DNA from: Nocardiopsis metallicus
Lineage (GTDB): Bacteria > Actinomycetota > Actinomycetes > Streptosporangiales > Streptosporangiaceae
Direction: 5' to 3'
Assembly (NCBI RefSeq): GCF_014201115.1
Contig: NZ_JACHDO010000001.1
Coordinates: 5,146,001-5,210,000 of the forward strand
Length of the DNA stretch: 64,000 nt
In this document: positions 45,510 to 53,787 of the stretch, piece by piece
Layout: every line of letters starts with the position of its first letter
How positions within the stretch are numbered: position 1 is the first letter of the stretch
Notes under the pieces: model-generated
Told to the model about the DNA's origin: nothing
Seen by the model: only the letters and a program-made list of their open reading frames with translations
The model's database searches: none
Position numbers and translations under genes: made by a program

Positions 45510-45745
45510 TCACACCCGGCACGAAACAGAACTCTTTGTCCTCACAACCATCGATGATCGGGCGGTGGCCGTTTGCGTGCGCGACAAAAGCCCAGATCAG
45601 CGTACTTTCACCTGGACACAACACCCCAGAGGCCATCAGGTCAGGGCAAATCGAAAGTACGACTGCAGTACCGGAAAGACCGCCCCCGCAGGGATTCCGT
45701 GCGATGCCCGTGTGAAAAACCGAGGCCACACTGTTCACGCGCCCA
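45510..45745. other. Short gene-free stretch between IS3 element and group II intron
   Basis: These 236 bases contain no supported gene. They form the 3' exon side of the intron and probably belong to the original insertion site. An unusual AT content here suggests foreign DNA. Confidence 0.4.
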
Positions 45746-45808
45746 GTAGGGTCGGACCGTGGCGCCTTACCGTGATCACTCACGACAGGTTTCCACGGCC
45801 CGCCCTCC

Positions 45809-45842
45809 GAACCCGCCGTGCGCCTTTCAACGCAACGGGCTC
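45809..45842 (-). ncRNA. Group II intron domain V
   Basis: The 34-base minus-strand sequence begins GAGCCCGTTGCGTTGAAAGG and ends GCGGGTTC. It folds as the domain V hairpin with the AGC catalytic triad at positions 2-4, a GAAA tetraloop and the internal CG bulge. This is strong evidence that the intron is catalytically complete. Confidence 0.88.
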
Positions 45843-45853
45843 TCCACGGTTCC

Positions 45854-47323
45854 TCAACAGGTTGCAGGTCGTGTGGTCCACGGGGTGGGAATCGAATACC
45901 CCCTGAACCGATACCGGGACACCGTGACGTTGGATGCGCCACGGAAAACAGATCCCTGATAGGCGAGCCGCCACCCACGATCGGTGAACCGCCGCCTCAA
46001 CTCACGCAGACCAATATTGGAGTGCTTGCGGCGGATCCAAGAAGACAACCTCCACCAGGAAAAGGAATCCACAGTGGAGAACATCTTCTTGGACACACCA
46101 TGACGGAAGTAGTTCGCCCACCCCCGAACCATCGTGTCCACCTCCGCGATCTTGCGTTCGGTGGCCGTGTTCCGGGTGGGTCTGTTCGTTGCCCGCCGCA
46201 CCCCGTCCTTGATCGCCTGAACGGATTTCTTAGACGGGATGGTGTAGACGTACCGACGTCGGGTCCCTCTCTTCACCCTGCGGCGAATATGAAACCCGAG
46301 GAAATCGAACCCCTGGTCGATATGGACAACCCCGGTTTTCTCCTCGGCCAAGCGCAGCCCTAACGGGGTCAGTACCTGGCTCACCTCTTCTTTCAAGACC
46401 TCGGCCCGGTCACGGCTCCCTTGCACCATGATGACGAAGTCATCAGCGTAACGAACCAGTTTCCAGTTACCGATTCCCTTCTGGCGACGAACACGTCTAC
46501 GGTATGCACTGGTTTCCCATTGCGCTGCGATGTATTCGTCCAGTGCTGACAACGCGATGTTGGCCAGCAACGGTGACAGGATTCCGCCTTGCGGCGTCCC
46601 GGTGATGGTCTCCTCTCGATTCCCGGACTGTGTCATCACGCCGGATTTCAAGAACGATTTCACCAGCGCGTTGGTCCGCTTGTCCTTGACCCGTCCTCTC
46701 ACCCTATCCATCAAAGAGGTGTGATCGATCTCGTCGAAGCACGCTTTGATGTCGGCTTCCAGAACCCAGTGGTGGTTCTTCACCGGTGAGGCGAGGCTGT
46801 GGATCTCGGCGATCGCGTCCTGAGCGCGCCGGTTGGGCCGAAAACCATAGGAGCAGGGAAGGAAGTCCGCCTCGAAGACCGGTTCCAGCACCGCTTTCAG
46901 TGATGCCTGAACCACTCTGTCGATCACGGTGGGGATCCCCAGCTTGCGCAGCTTCCCGCCCGCTTTGGGGATCGCCACCCGACGTACTTCACTGGGTCGG
47001 AATTCCCCGCTTTTGAGCAGGTCGCGCACCTGTTGGAGGAACGCATCCCTTCCGATACGGGATCGGACCATGTGCACGGTGACCCCGTCGACTCCTGCTG
47101 TCCTGGCACCTTTGTTCCGGGCGGTGCGTTCGAACGCATCGACCAGGAACGCCGGATCATAGACCAGGTTGAATACGTCATCGAACCTGCGTGAAGAATC
47201 CTCCTTCGCCCATTGATGGAGTTTGGTCTGCATCTTCCGTACCCGAAAGTAGGCGGTATCGGAATCCGGCCATACGATCGAAGCTCCGGTGTTCACCGGT
47301 GCGTCTTCGGATCTTGCATTCAC
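45854..47323 (-). CDS. ltrA: Group II intron reverse transcriptase/maturase
   Basis: This 489-residue protein has RT motifs: FRPSEVRRVAIPKAGGKLRK, RVVQASLKAVLEPVFEADFL, SYGFRPNRRAQDAI, GTPQGGILSPLLANIALSAL and the catalytic YADD in VRYADDFVIM. The maturase X domain follows (MVRGWANYFRHGVSKKMFST). No HNH endonuclease domain with Cys pairs is seen at the C-terminus, so it belongs to an endonuclease-free type that inserts using replication forks or single strands. The GTG at 47323 follows AAGGAG, better than any upstream start. Confidence 0.92.
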   Translation of the reverse strand: MNARSEDAPVNTGASIVWPDSDTAYFRVRKMQTKLHQWAKEDSSRRFDDVFNLVYDPAFLVDAFERTARNKGARTAGVDGVTVHMVRSRIGRDAFLQQVRDLLKSGEFRPSEVRRVAIPKAGGKLRKLGIPTVIDRVVQASLKAVLEPVFEADFLPCSYGFRPNRRAQDAIAEIHSLASPVKNHHWVLEADIKACFDEIDHTSLMDRVRGRVKDKRTNALVKSFLKSGVMTQSGNREETITGTPQGGILSPLLANIALSALDEYIAAQWETSAYRRRVRRQKGIGNWKLVRYADDFVIMVQGSRDRAEVLKEEVSQVLTPLGLRLAEEKTGVVHIDQGFDFLGFHIRRRVKRGTRRRYVYTIPSKKSVQAIKDGVRRATNRPTRNTATERKIAEVDTMVRGWANYFRHGVSKKMFSTVDSFSWWRLSSWIRRKHSNIGLRELRRRFTDRGWRLAYQGSVFRGASNVTVSRYRFRGYSIPTPWTTRPATC

Positions 47324-47939
47324 CTGTGTTCTCCTTGGAATCGCTGCCGCCCTTCGCCATGTGACCGGCTTTCCCGGTCTCGGACTACTACGGCGTCTCC
47401 GCCCCACTGGCCTTCTTCGGTGAGCATCGCACCTATCCTTTCCTTTCTCGATGGCATCGAGAAGGGAAGGGAGTGAGGACCGGTGGTTCCCACGTTCGCT
47501 GTTCTCCGATCGACGGGCGAGGTACCCGGCTTTACCCCCGCAGTATCGCCCTGGTTACGCCGTAGACCTTCACCAGGGCCTCCCTGCCAGATCTCACATA
47601 CCGGCTCGGGAGTTTTCCACCACGAGAGAGAACTATGGTCCTCTCCGTTGGTGGATGCGCACTGCTTTCCAGCCCGGATCCACCGGGTTAGAGCTGGCGA
47701 AAAATTAGGGGGTTTTATGGCACCGGTTCCTTTCGTATACCGTCCCATCTCGCTAACCGCGGCATGACCCATCCGGTAGTACTGGGCCATCCAGGCATTG
47801 TCAGGGCTGCTTCCCGTCCTTGGCGGCGATCTCCGCTTCAGACTGCCCCTTGCTTCACCTTCTCGCTACGACGAGAAGGCGGCGGAGTTGCTTTCACCTC
47901 CACTCGGATATGTGTTTGAACAGCGCCTCGTGGCGCACG

Positions 47940-48924
47940 TGAGGTTTTCTCAGCGAAATGATCTCTGCGGAGCAGGGTGATTTTCGGATCCCCGCCGGGC
48001 CGGACGAGTGGCACCTGGATGCGAGCAGACGTAAAGCCCCTGGTAGGACAGGTCTCACCACAAGATCATGTCCGTAACCACCAGAGGCTTCACGTTGGTC
48101 ACCTATTCTGCCACCCTCGACGTCCCACGCCACATCGTCGAGTTCCTCGCCCGACACCTGGCCGCCCACCGCCGAAGCATCGCCACTCCGAAGGGCTCAC
48201 GGGCACTCGGGCCGTTCCGCCAAGCGGTGCTGGTGCTGCGCTGGTTCCGTGAGCGCGGCTGTGTGCACTGCCTGGCCCGTGACGCCGGAATCTCCCAGGC
48301 CACCAGCTACCGCTACCTACACGAAGGCATCGACGTCCTCGCCGACCAGGCCCCCGACCTGCACGAAGTCTTGGCCAACTGCCACAACGAAGGGATAGCG
48401 CGCGTAGTCTTGGACGGCACGCTGATCGCCTCCGACCGCCTCGCGGGCGTCCGCGAGAACGGCAACGACCTGTGGTTCAGCCAAAAACACAAGGCCTTCG
48501 GCGGCAACATCCAGTTCCTATCCGCACCGGACGGCACCCCGCTGTGGGTCTCCGCAGTCGAGCCCGGATCCACCCCCGACATCACCGCCGCCCGCCTCCA
48601 CGCCCTGCCCGCCCTGTACAAGGCAGCGGCCGAGGGCCTGCCCACCCTGGCTGACAAGGGCTACCAAGGCGCCGGTATCGGCGTGCACACCCCCATCAAG
48701 CGCCCTACGGGCCAGGGCGAAGGGGCTCTGCACGTGGACACACGGATGTATAACGCGCTGTTGCGGCACGTGCGTGCGCTCGGTGAGCGCACCGCCGCCG
48801 AACTCAAGGAGCGCTGGCGGACGCTGAAGTACGTCACGCTTAGCCCGAGCCGGATCGGAGACATCGCCCGTGCGGCTCTTGTCCTCAACAGGCAGTGGAA
48901 ATGATCTTCGCTGAGAAAACCTCA
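47940..48924 (+). mobile_element. IS5-family insertion sequence
   Basis: 985 bases with 18-base perfect terminal inverted repeats TGAGGTTTTCTCAGCGAA (47940-47957; inverted at 48907-48924). It holds one transposase gene. The left end touches the group II intron (one base between). No target duplication is visible, perhaps because the left flank was replaced by the intron insertion. Confidence 0.88.
48068..48904 (+). CDS. IS5-family transposase
   Basis: The 278-residue protein has an N-terminal HTH_Tnp_4 segment (GPFRQAVLVLRWFRERGCVH, ISQATSYRYLHEGIDVL) and a DDE_Tnp_4 domain: VVLDGTLIASDRL, AVEPGSTPDITAARLHALPA, PTLADKGYQGAGIGVHTPIK, and a C-terminal ERTAAELKERWRTLKYV in place of the Glu motif. 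It looks complete; the stop lies inside the right terminal repeat region. Confidence 0.9.
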   Translation: MSVTTRGFTLVTYSATLDVPRHIVEFLARHLAAHRRSIATPKGSRALGPFRQAVLVLRWFRERGCVHCLARDAGISQATSYRYLHEGIDVLADQAPDLHEVLANCHNEGIARVVLDGTLIASDRLAGVRENGNDLWFSQKHKAFGGNIQFLSAPDGTPLWVSAVEPGSTPDITAARLHALPALYKAAAEGLPTLADKGYQGAGIGVHTPIKRPTGQGEGALHVDTRMYNALLRHVRALGERTAAELKERWRTLKYVTLSPSRIGDIARAALVLNRQWK

Positions 48925-49025
48925 GTGCGCGGGGCCGCGGAGACACCGACACGAAATCCCACGGCCCCTGCCAGGGTCGCATCCCGCGAACACCGGACTG
49001 AATGTCCACAGCAGAAGGGAACAGC

Positions 49026-49226
49026 ATGCCGGACAGCAACAACTGGCTCCGCTCGAACTCGATTCTGGGTGCCGCCCTCGGCGTCCTGGCCGTCCTCACC
49101 GTCGTCTTCCTCCTCACTCTGGGGGGCGCGGCTCAGATCGCCCTGACCGGGGTGGGCGTGGCGGGCATCCTCTTCCTGGCCGCGAAGATCAGCCAGAACC
49201 GGCGGGCGGCGCACGGGTCCCGTTAG
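49026..49226 (+). CDS. Small two-helix membrane protein
   Basis: This 66-residue protein has two hydrophobic segments (SILGAALGVLAVLTVVFLLT and IALTGVGVAGILFLAAKISQ) and a basic C-terminus. The family is not recognised. The ATG at 49026 follows AGAAGGGA; another ATG eight codons upstream is possible. It lies between the IS5 element and the terminator that precedes the RiPP cluster, so it is probably not in the cluster operon. A role in immunity cannot be excluded. Confidence 0.55.
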   Translation: MPDSNNWLRSNSILGAALGVLAVLTVVFLLTLGGAAQIALTGVGVAGILFLAAKISQNRRAAHGSR

Positions 49227-49387
49227 GGGAGCCGCGCGGCCCGGACCAGCGCGGCCCCGCGCGGAGGAACGAAGACCACCTCCGAGCGGGCCGCCCCATC
49301 CCCCACAGGACGACCGAGGAGGTCCTTGAACCTCTTACCGACTACCACCGAAGAAGGAACCGCACAGGACACCAGTCCACCGCCTCC

Positions 49388-49429
49388 AGGACCGGGGCCG
49401 ACGGGATCTCTCCCGCCGGCCCCGGTCCT
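49388..49429 (+). terminator. Strong intrinsic terminator before the RiPP cluster
   Basis: AGGACCGGGGCC (49388-49399) pairs with GGCCCCGGTCCT (49418-49429) and is followed by CTTTG. It shields the cluster from upstream transcription and marks a likely left border. The gene-free bases around it (49227-49624) also hold the cluster promoter region. Confidence 0.85.
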
Positions 49430-49453
49430 CTTTGCTCCCCGAAAAGACATCCA

Positions 49454-49492
49454 CACCCCCTGAACTGCATGGATGGAAAAACCCAGAAGAAA
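49454..49492 (+). promoter_or_regulatory. Upstream element of RiPP operon, shared with downstream gene
   Basis: CACCCCCTGAACTG (49454-49467) and AGAAGAAA (49485-49492) occur again before the small secreted peptide gene (62998-63026). They lie between the terminator and the first cluster gene, 133-171 bases before its ATG. They may be binding sites of a cluster regulator. A -10-like CATATTAC is near 49538. Confidence 0.5.
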
Positions 49493-49624
49493 TTTCCCGA
49501 TGTGACTCTCGCGTGAAGGCCAAGAGAAAAACGTCCGGCATATTACTGATTGTCCGAAGGGAACGGAGATGAAAACCCGGCCCCGAAAGCGGGCCAAGAG
49601 AACAATCGACCAAAGGAGCCCCGA

Positions 49625-50587
49625 ATGACCGCCTACTCGGTACTCGTTCCCTTTCTTCCACGCCGGCCGGAGCAGATTCTTCCGCTCGCCGCAATGGTGA
49701 AGTGGACGCACGCCGAGCGGCTCTGGCAGGGACAGGCGCTGTTGATGGAGCCCCACCAGGGGTTCGTGAGCGCCGCCGCCTCGGGGTTTCGGGTGCCGGT
49801 CGGACTGGGCGTCACCCTGATGCCGCTGCGCCACCCCTACGAGGCGGCCCTGCAAGCCCGTTCCGTGGCGATGACGACCGGGCACTCGGTGGTCGCGGGC
49901 TTCGGCCCCGGATCCCGCGCCTTCCAGGCCGGTTTGCTGGGCGCCCCCTACGCCAGCCCTCTCACCGCGGCACGTGAGTACCTGGCCGCGGTCCGCGGGC
50001 TCCTCGACGGTGAGGTGGTCCAGAACGAGGGCCGGTACTTCAACATCTCCGCGCAACTGCCCCCCGCGGCGGCCCCCCGGGTGGACGTCGGTCTCGGAGT
50101 CCTGCGACCGGGCATGGCGGGGGTCGCGGGGGAGTTCGCCGACGTGGCGATCACCTGGCTGACCCCGCCCGACTACCTCAGGGACATCCTCGTCCCGGCC
50201 ATCCGCAAGAGCGCCGAGGAGGCCGGGCGCCCCTGCCCGCGAATCACGGCGATGGTGCCGGTCGCCCTAGAAAGAGCGCAGGTGAGCGCATCGGAGCTGG
50301 CCCTGGCCAGTAACGCCGGCCACATCCAGGCACCCCATTACATCGACATGCTCCGCCGGGCCGGGGTCCAGGTCTCGGGTGAGGACCCGGGGGAAACCGC
50401 CCGCGCCCTGGTCGAGGCCAACGCCTTCGTCAGCGGTGCCCCGGAAGAGGTCGCCGCCCTCCTGGACCAGTACCGGCGAGCCGGTGTGGACGAGATCGTC
50501 CTCAACGCCACCGGAGTACGGAAGCGGTGCGGAGAACTGGAGGCCGTGAACGACCTGAAGACGATCCTCGCGGCGGTGGCGCCGTGA
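49625..50587 (+). CDS. LLM-class F420-type oxidoreductase of the RiPP cluster
   Basis: The 320-residue protein is a luciferase-like monooxygenase-fold enzyme: AYSVLVPFLPRRPEQILPLA at the first strand, VPVGLGVTLMPLRHPYEAAL, TTGHSVVAGFGPGSRAFQAG and ALVEANAFVSGAPEEVAALL late. Members with this pattern usually use F420. In class V lanthipeptide and related pathways, F420H2-dependent LLM reductases (LanJC type) reduce dehydroalanine to D-Ala; a similar role here is inference, supported by the dehydrating synthetase in the same cluster. AAAGGAG precedes the ATG. It is the first gene of a run of overlapping genes; its stop overlaps the next start (GTGA). Confidence 0.8.
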   Translation: MTAYSVLVPFLPRRPEQILPLAAMVKWTHAERLWQGQALLMEPHQGFVSAAASGFRVPVGLGVTLMPLRHPYEAALQARSVAMTTGHSVVAGFGPGSRAFQAGLLGAPYASPLTAAREYLAAVRGLLDGEVVQNEGRYFNISAQLPPAAAPRVDVGLGVLRPGMAGVAGEFADVAITWLTPPDYLRDILVPAIRKSAEEAGRPCPRITAMVPVALERAQVSASELALASNAGHIQAPHYIDMLRRAGVQVSGEDPGETARALVEANAFVSGAPEEVAALLDQYRRAGVDEIVLNATGVRKRCGELEAVNDLKTILAAVAP

Positions 50588-51687
50588 CAGGGACCCAGAA
50601 CAGCGCACAGACGACACCGACGGGAAACGGAACCATGGACAGAGCCGAGTTGAGACGGGTCAAGCAGCACCTGATGTCCTGGGGCACCGGGCAGGCCGTA
50701 CCAGGCAGCCCGGCACCCGCAAGCGTGGCGACGATCGTCACCGCGGATCCGGCACACATCGCGGGTCTGGCTCAGAGCGGCCTGATCGGCCCCGGAACCG
50801 TGGTTCTGGCTCCCGGCCCGGACACACCCGGCGCGGTGGGCTTCGACGGTGCCCTGGACGAGCCGGGCACCGAGATCTCCATCGGTGACGACTTCTTCCT
50901 CCAGACCCAGGACTACGCGACCAGCGAGTTCATGTCGATCATCGGACCCACCCTCGTCCGGGTCAGTGACGCCGCGGACTTCCGTCACTTCCTGTCCGAC
51001 GCCGACCGGGCCTACGCAGAGGGGGTCTTTCCCGAGTTCGCCACCGCCCCGGCGGTGCGGATCGCCGACCTCCCGGGGCTGGGAGCGTCCCCGGACGGGG
51101 ACGGTCCGAGGACGCGCCTGTACGTCAACACCGAGGGCGACATCTCCACCTCTCCCGCTGGCAGCGTCCTCGGCCGGGTAGGGGACCCGCTCAGCGCACT
51201 CCAGGCGAGTTGGGACCGGGCCAACACGGAGAGCCCCCTCCCGTGCTCGGTCTGTCTCGGGGCCACCGTCCCCGAGGCGGAGCGGAGCCGGGAACTACTC
51301 GAACGCCCCTGGCTGGGCCGCTACCTGGACGTCCTCCCGGCCCTGCGCACCATGACCGTCAACAACGTCGGCGGACTACGGGTCTCGGGGTTCGGCGGAC
51401 GGATCACCCAGGGTTTCGCGGAGACCGGTCACGACCATGACCTGCGCGAACCCTCGACCCCGGTCGTGATGTGGGATGACGAGCGCGGTTACGTCTACGA
51501 CCTCGCGAGCGACCGCGTCTTCGCCGTCGAGCACATCGCGGCCTCGGCCGCCGAGCTGATCCTGGCCACCGGTTCGGTCCGCGACGCCGCCGAGTACGCG
51601 CGCCCCGAGGCGCTGTCCCAGGTCGAGCGTTTCTTCACCGACGCGGGAGCGCCCCTGGTTTCCCGCGGCGTCCTGGCGGGGGTGTGA
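50584..51687 (+). CDS. Daptide-type RRE accessory protein (MpaC-like)
   Basis: This protein of about 367 residues has no enzyme motif that I recognise. In daptide clusters this position is held by MpaC, an accessory protein with a RiPP recognition element (RRE) at its C-terminus that delivers the precursor to the decarboxylase. The last 95 residues here (VVMWDDERGYVYDLASDRVF, then EHIAASAAELILATGSVRDA) look like the PqqD-type winged helix. The middle has a CSVC pair. The GTG at 50584 overlaps the previous stop; an ATG at 50635 is an alternative. The assignment is from gene order and C-terminal fold, not from a search. Confidence 0.68.
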   Translation: MTGTQNSAQTTPTGNGTMDRAELRRVKQHLMSWGTGQAVPGSPAPASVATIVTADPAHIAGLAQSGLIGPGTVVLAPGPDTPGAVGFDGALDEPGTEISIGDDFFLQTQDYATSEFMSIIGPTLVRVSDAADFRHFLSDADRAYAEGVFPEFATAPAVRIADLPGLGASPDGDGPRTRLYVNTEGDISTSPAGSVLGRVGDPLSALQASWDRANTESPLPCSVCLGATVPEAERSRELLERPWLGRYLDVLPALRTMTVNNVGGLRVSGFGGRITQGFAETGHDHDLREPSTPVVMWDDERGYVYDLASDRVFAVEHIAASAAELILATGSVRDAAEYARPEALSQVERFFTDAGAPLVSRGVLAGV

Positions 51688-51691
51688 CCCG

Positions 51692-52501
51692 ATGACCGCC
51701 GCCCTTGCCCCCTCAGTCCCGCCGTCACCGGGCCTGGCCGGACGCACTATCGCCGAGCTGGGAGAACGCGCCCGCCTCAGCGACATCTACGGCCCCGACG
51801 GCGCCGATGTCTACCACGACCTGTCAGCCGGGGATACCGGTGAGGTGCGCGAGCTGGTCCGCCTGGTCCGGAACCGTCCTGGACCCGTACTGGACCTGGC
51901 CGCGGGTTCGGGACGCATCACCCTGCCGCTGCTGGCCCTGGGCCGCAGCGTCACCGCCCTGGACCTGTCCCAGGACATGCTCCTCCTGCTCACCGACCGG
52001 CTCGCACAGGCACCCGCCCGACTGCGGGAACGGTGCTCGGTGGTCCACGGGGACATGGCCGACTTCCGTCTCGGAACCGAGTTCACCTCGGTGGTACTGG
52101 GCACCACATCGGTCTCGCTGCTCACCCCGGGTTCACGTACCGGCCTCTACCGAAGCGTGGCCGAACACCTCGCACCCGGCGGGCGGCTGCTGGTCTCCTG
52201 CCTGGATCGCGGTGAGGGACCCGACGAGGCCGTGACGGAGGCGATAGGCGCCAGCGGAATCCGCTACCGCGTACACGACCACTGGCCCGTGGGCGCCGAC
52301 CACCGCACCGTGACCATCATGCCCGCTGAACTGCCCCAGGGCCCGGTCCAGGTGTGCACGGGACGCGTGGGTGTGGTGGGAGCCGAACTCTTGACCACCG
52401 AACTCACCTCCGCGGGCTTCACCGTCCTGGAACGCCACCTGCTGACAGAGCCCGGACAAAGGCACCGAGTCACCCTGATCGAAGCGGAGACCACGCGATG
52501 A
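51692..52501 (+). CDS. Daptide-type N-methyltransferase (MpaM-like)
   Basis: This 269-residue class I SAM methyltransferase has motif I PVLDLAAGSGRITLPLLALG, the strand 2 acid in VTALDLSQDMLLLLTDRLA, and later ALGRSV/HLAPGGRLLVSCLD. In daptide synthesis MpaM dimethylates the primary amine made at the C-terminus. It starts five bases after the previous stop and overlaps the aminotransferase start (ATGA). The placement between RRE protein and aminotransferase fits this role better than a general methyltransferase. Confidence 0.82.
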   Translation: MTAALAPSVPPSPGLAGRTIAELGERARLSDIYGPDGADVYHDLSAGDTGEVRELVRLVRNRPGPVLDLAAGSGRITLPLLALGRSVTALDLSQDMLLLLTDRLAQAPARLRERCSVVHGDMADFRLGTEFTSVVLGTTSVSLLTPGSRTGLYRSVAEHLAPGGRLLVSCLDRGEGPDEAVTEAIGASGIRYRVHDHWPVGADHRTVTIMPAELPQGPVQVCTGRVGVVGAELLTTELTSAGFTVLERHLLTEPGQRHRVTLIEAETTR

Positions 52502-53787
52502 GCGAGACCCCCCAGGCGCTCTGGCCCTACCTGATGCCGCCGAGCGCGCACGGCGACGACAAACTGTGCTCCGTCTCGGCCGGCGGACACCGGATCCGGT
52601 TCGCGGACGGACGTGAACTGCTCGACGGTTCGAGCGGTCTGTGGAACACCAACCTCGGCTACGGCAACACCGCCATCGCGGACGCGATCGCCGAGGCGGC
52701 CCGAGACGCCTCCTACCTCAGTGCCTTTCGATACGAAAACTCCTATGCCCGCCGGGCCGCCGAAGACCTGGTCGAGGTCACCGGTCCCGACCACTACTCC
52801 CGAGTGCTGTTCTCCTCTTCCGGAGGCGCGGCCAACGACGTGGCCCTGAAGGTGGCCCGCCACTACCACGTCCTGATCGGCCGTCCCCGCCGCAATCTGG
52901 TGGTCAGTATGCGCGGCAGCTTCCACGGCCTGACCTTCGGGGGTTTCGCCCTCACCGGAGAGGACCTGGGACAACGTGTCTACGGCGTGGACCAGCGGCT
53001 GATCAGGCACGTGTCACCCAACGAGATCACCGAGCTGAACACTCTGATGTCCCGCAGCGCCAGTCAGATCGCCGCCGTCGTGGTCGAGCCGGTTCTGGGG
53101 ACGGGAACGGTCCCGCTCAGCGAGGAGTACGTCGCCGAACTGCTGCGTCTGCGTGCCGAGCACGGCTTCCTCCTCATAGCGGACGAGGTGGCCACGGGTT
53201 TCGGTCGGACCGGGACCTTCTTCGCCTCCCAGCGCTGGCCCGAACAGCCAGATCTGCTCCTCACCTCCAAGGGCCTGACCAACGGCACCTGCCCGGCCTC
53301 GGCCGTGATCGCCTCCCGTCGTGTGGCGGACACCTTCGCCGAGCACGACGCCGTGCTGGGACACGCGGAGACCCAGGGCGGGAGCCCTGTCCCCTGCGCG
53401 GCGATCTCGGCGACCATCGGTGAAATGCGTCGGCTGGACGCGGTCGCGGCAGGTCAGGCGCTGGGTGAATCCCTGGCGGCCGGGCTGGACGCACTGGTCG
53501 CGGAGGTCCCCCAGGCGACAGGTGTCACCGGAGTGGGTTGCTTCCGCACGGTCGAGGTCGTCGGACCTGACGGATGCGCGCTCGCTCCCGATCAGGTCGC
53601 GTCCCTGGTCGCGGCGATCCGTACTGCGGGAGCCATCGTGCACCCGGGTCCGGGCGGGGTCCAGCTCATCCCCGCTCTGACCTACGACGAGGCGGACCTG
53701 GCCGAACTCCTGCACTGCGTTCGGCGCGGGATCATCACCCACCACGAGGCCCTGGTCTCCAACGCCTTCGAGTCGGTGACGGTATGA
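52498..53787 (+). CDS. Daptide-type class III aminotransferase (MpaD-like)
   Basis: The 429-residue PLP enzyme has the class III fold: LFSSSGGAANDVALKVARHY, a phosphate-binding region around SMRGSFHGLTFGG, LIADEVATGFGRTGTFFA with Asp229, and LLLTSKGLTNGTCPASAVIA with Lys258 for the PLP imine. In daptides this enzyme transaminates the ketone left by oxidative decarboxylation of the C-terminal Thr. It overlaps both neighbours by four bases, so stoichiometric expression with the methyltransferase and decarboxylase is likely. Confidence 0.87.
   Translation: MSETPQALWPYLMPPSAHGDDKLCSVSAGGHRIRFADGRELLDGSSGLWNTNLGYGNTAIADAIAEAARDASYLSAFRYENSYARRAAEDLVEVTGPDHYSRVLFSSSGGAANDVALKVARHYHVLIGRPRRNLVVSMRGSFHGLTFGGFALTGEDLGQRVYGVDQRLIRHVSPNEITELNTLMSRSASQIAAVVVEPVLGTGTVPLSEEYVAELLRLRAEHGFLLIADEVATGFGRTGTFFASQRWPEQPDLLLTSKGLTNGTCPASAVIASRRVADTFAEHDAVLGHAETQGGSPVPCAAISATIGEMRRLDAVAAGQALGESLAAGLDALVAEVPQATGVTGVGCFRTVEVVGPDGCALAPDQVASLVAAIRTAGAIVHPGPGGVQLIPALTYDEADLAELLHCVRRGIITHHEALVSNAFESVTV

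Larger units (their letters stand above)
45746..47938 (-). mobile_element. Group II intron, complete
   Basis: The minus-strand intron starts GTGCGCC at 47938 (the GUGYG 5' consensus) and ends near 45746 after a hairpin that fits domain VI (GGGCGGGCCGTGG with CCACGGTCCGACCC). Domain V is visible at 45809-45842. The intron-encoded protein lies in domain IV. The length is about 2.19 kb. The 5' exon is the terminal repeat of the neighbouring IS5-type element. The 3' boundary is estimated to within a few bases. Confidence 0.8.

Noticed and set aside
47938..48930. Target site duplication of the IS5 element
   Set aside because: GTGCG follows both outward ends, but in inverted orientation; it is not a direct repeat, and the left copy is the group II intron start.
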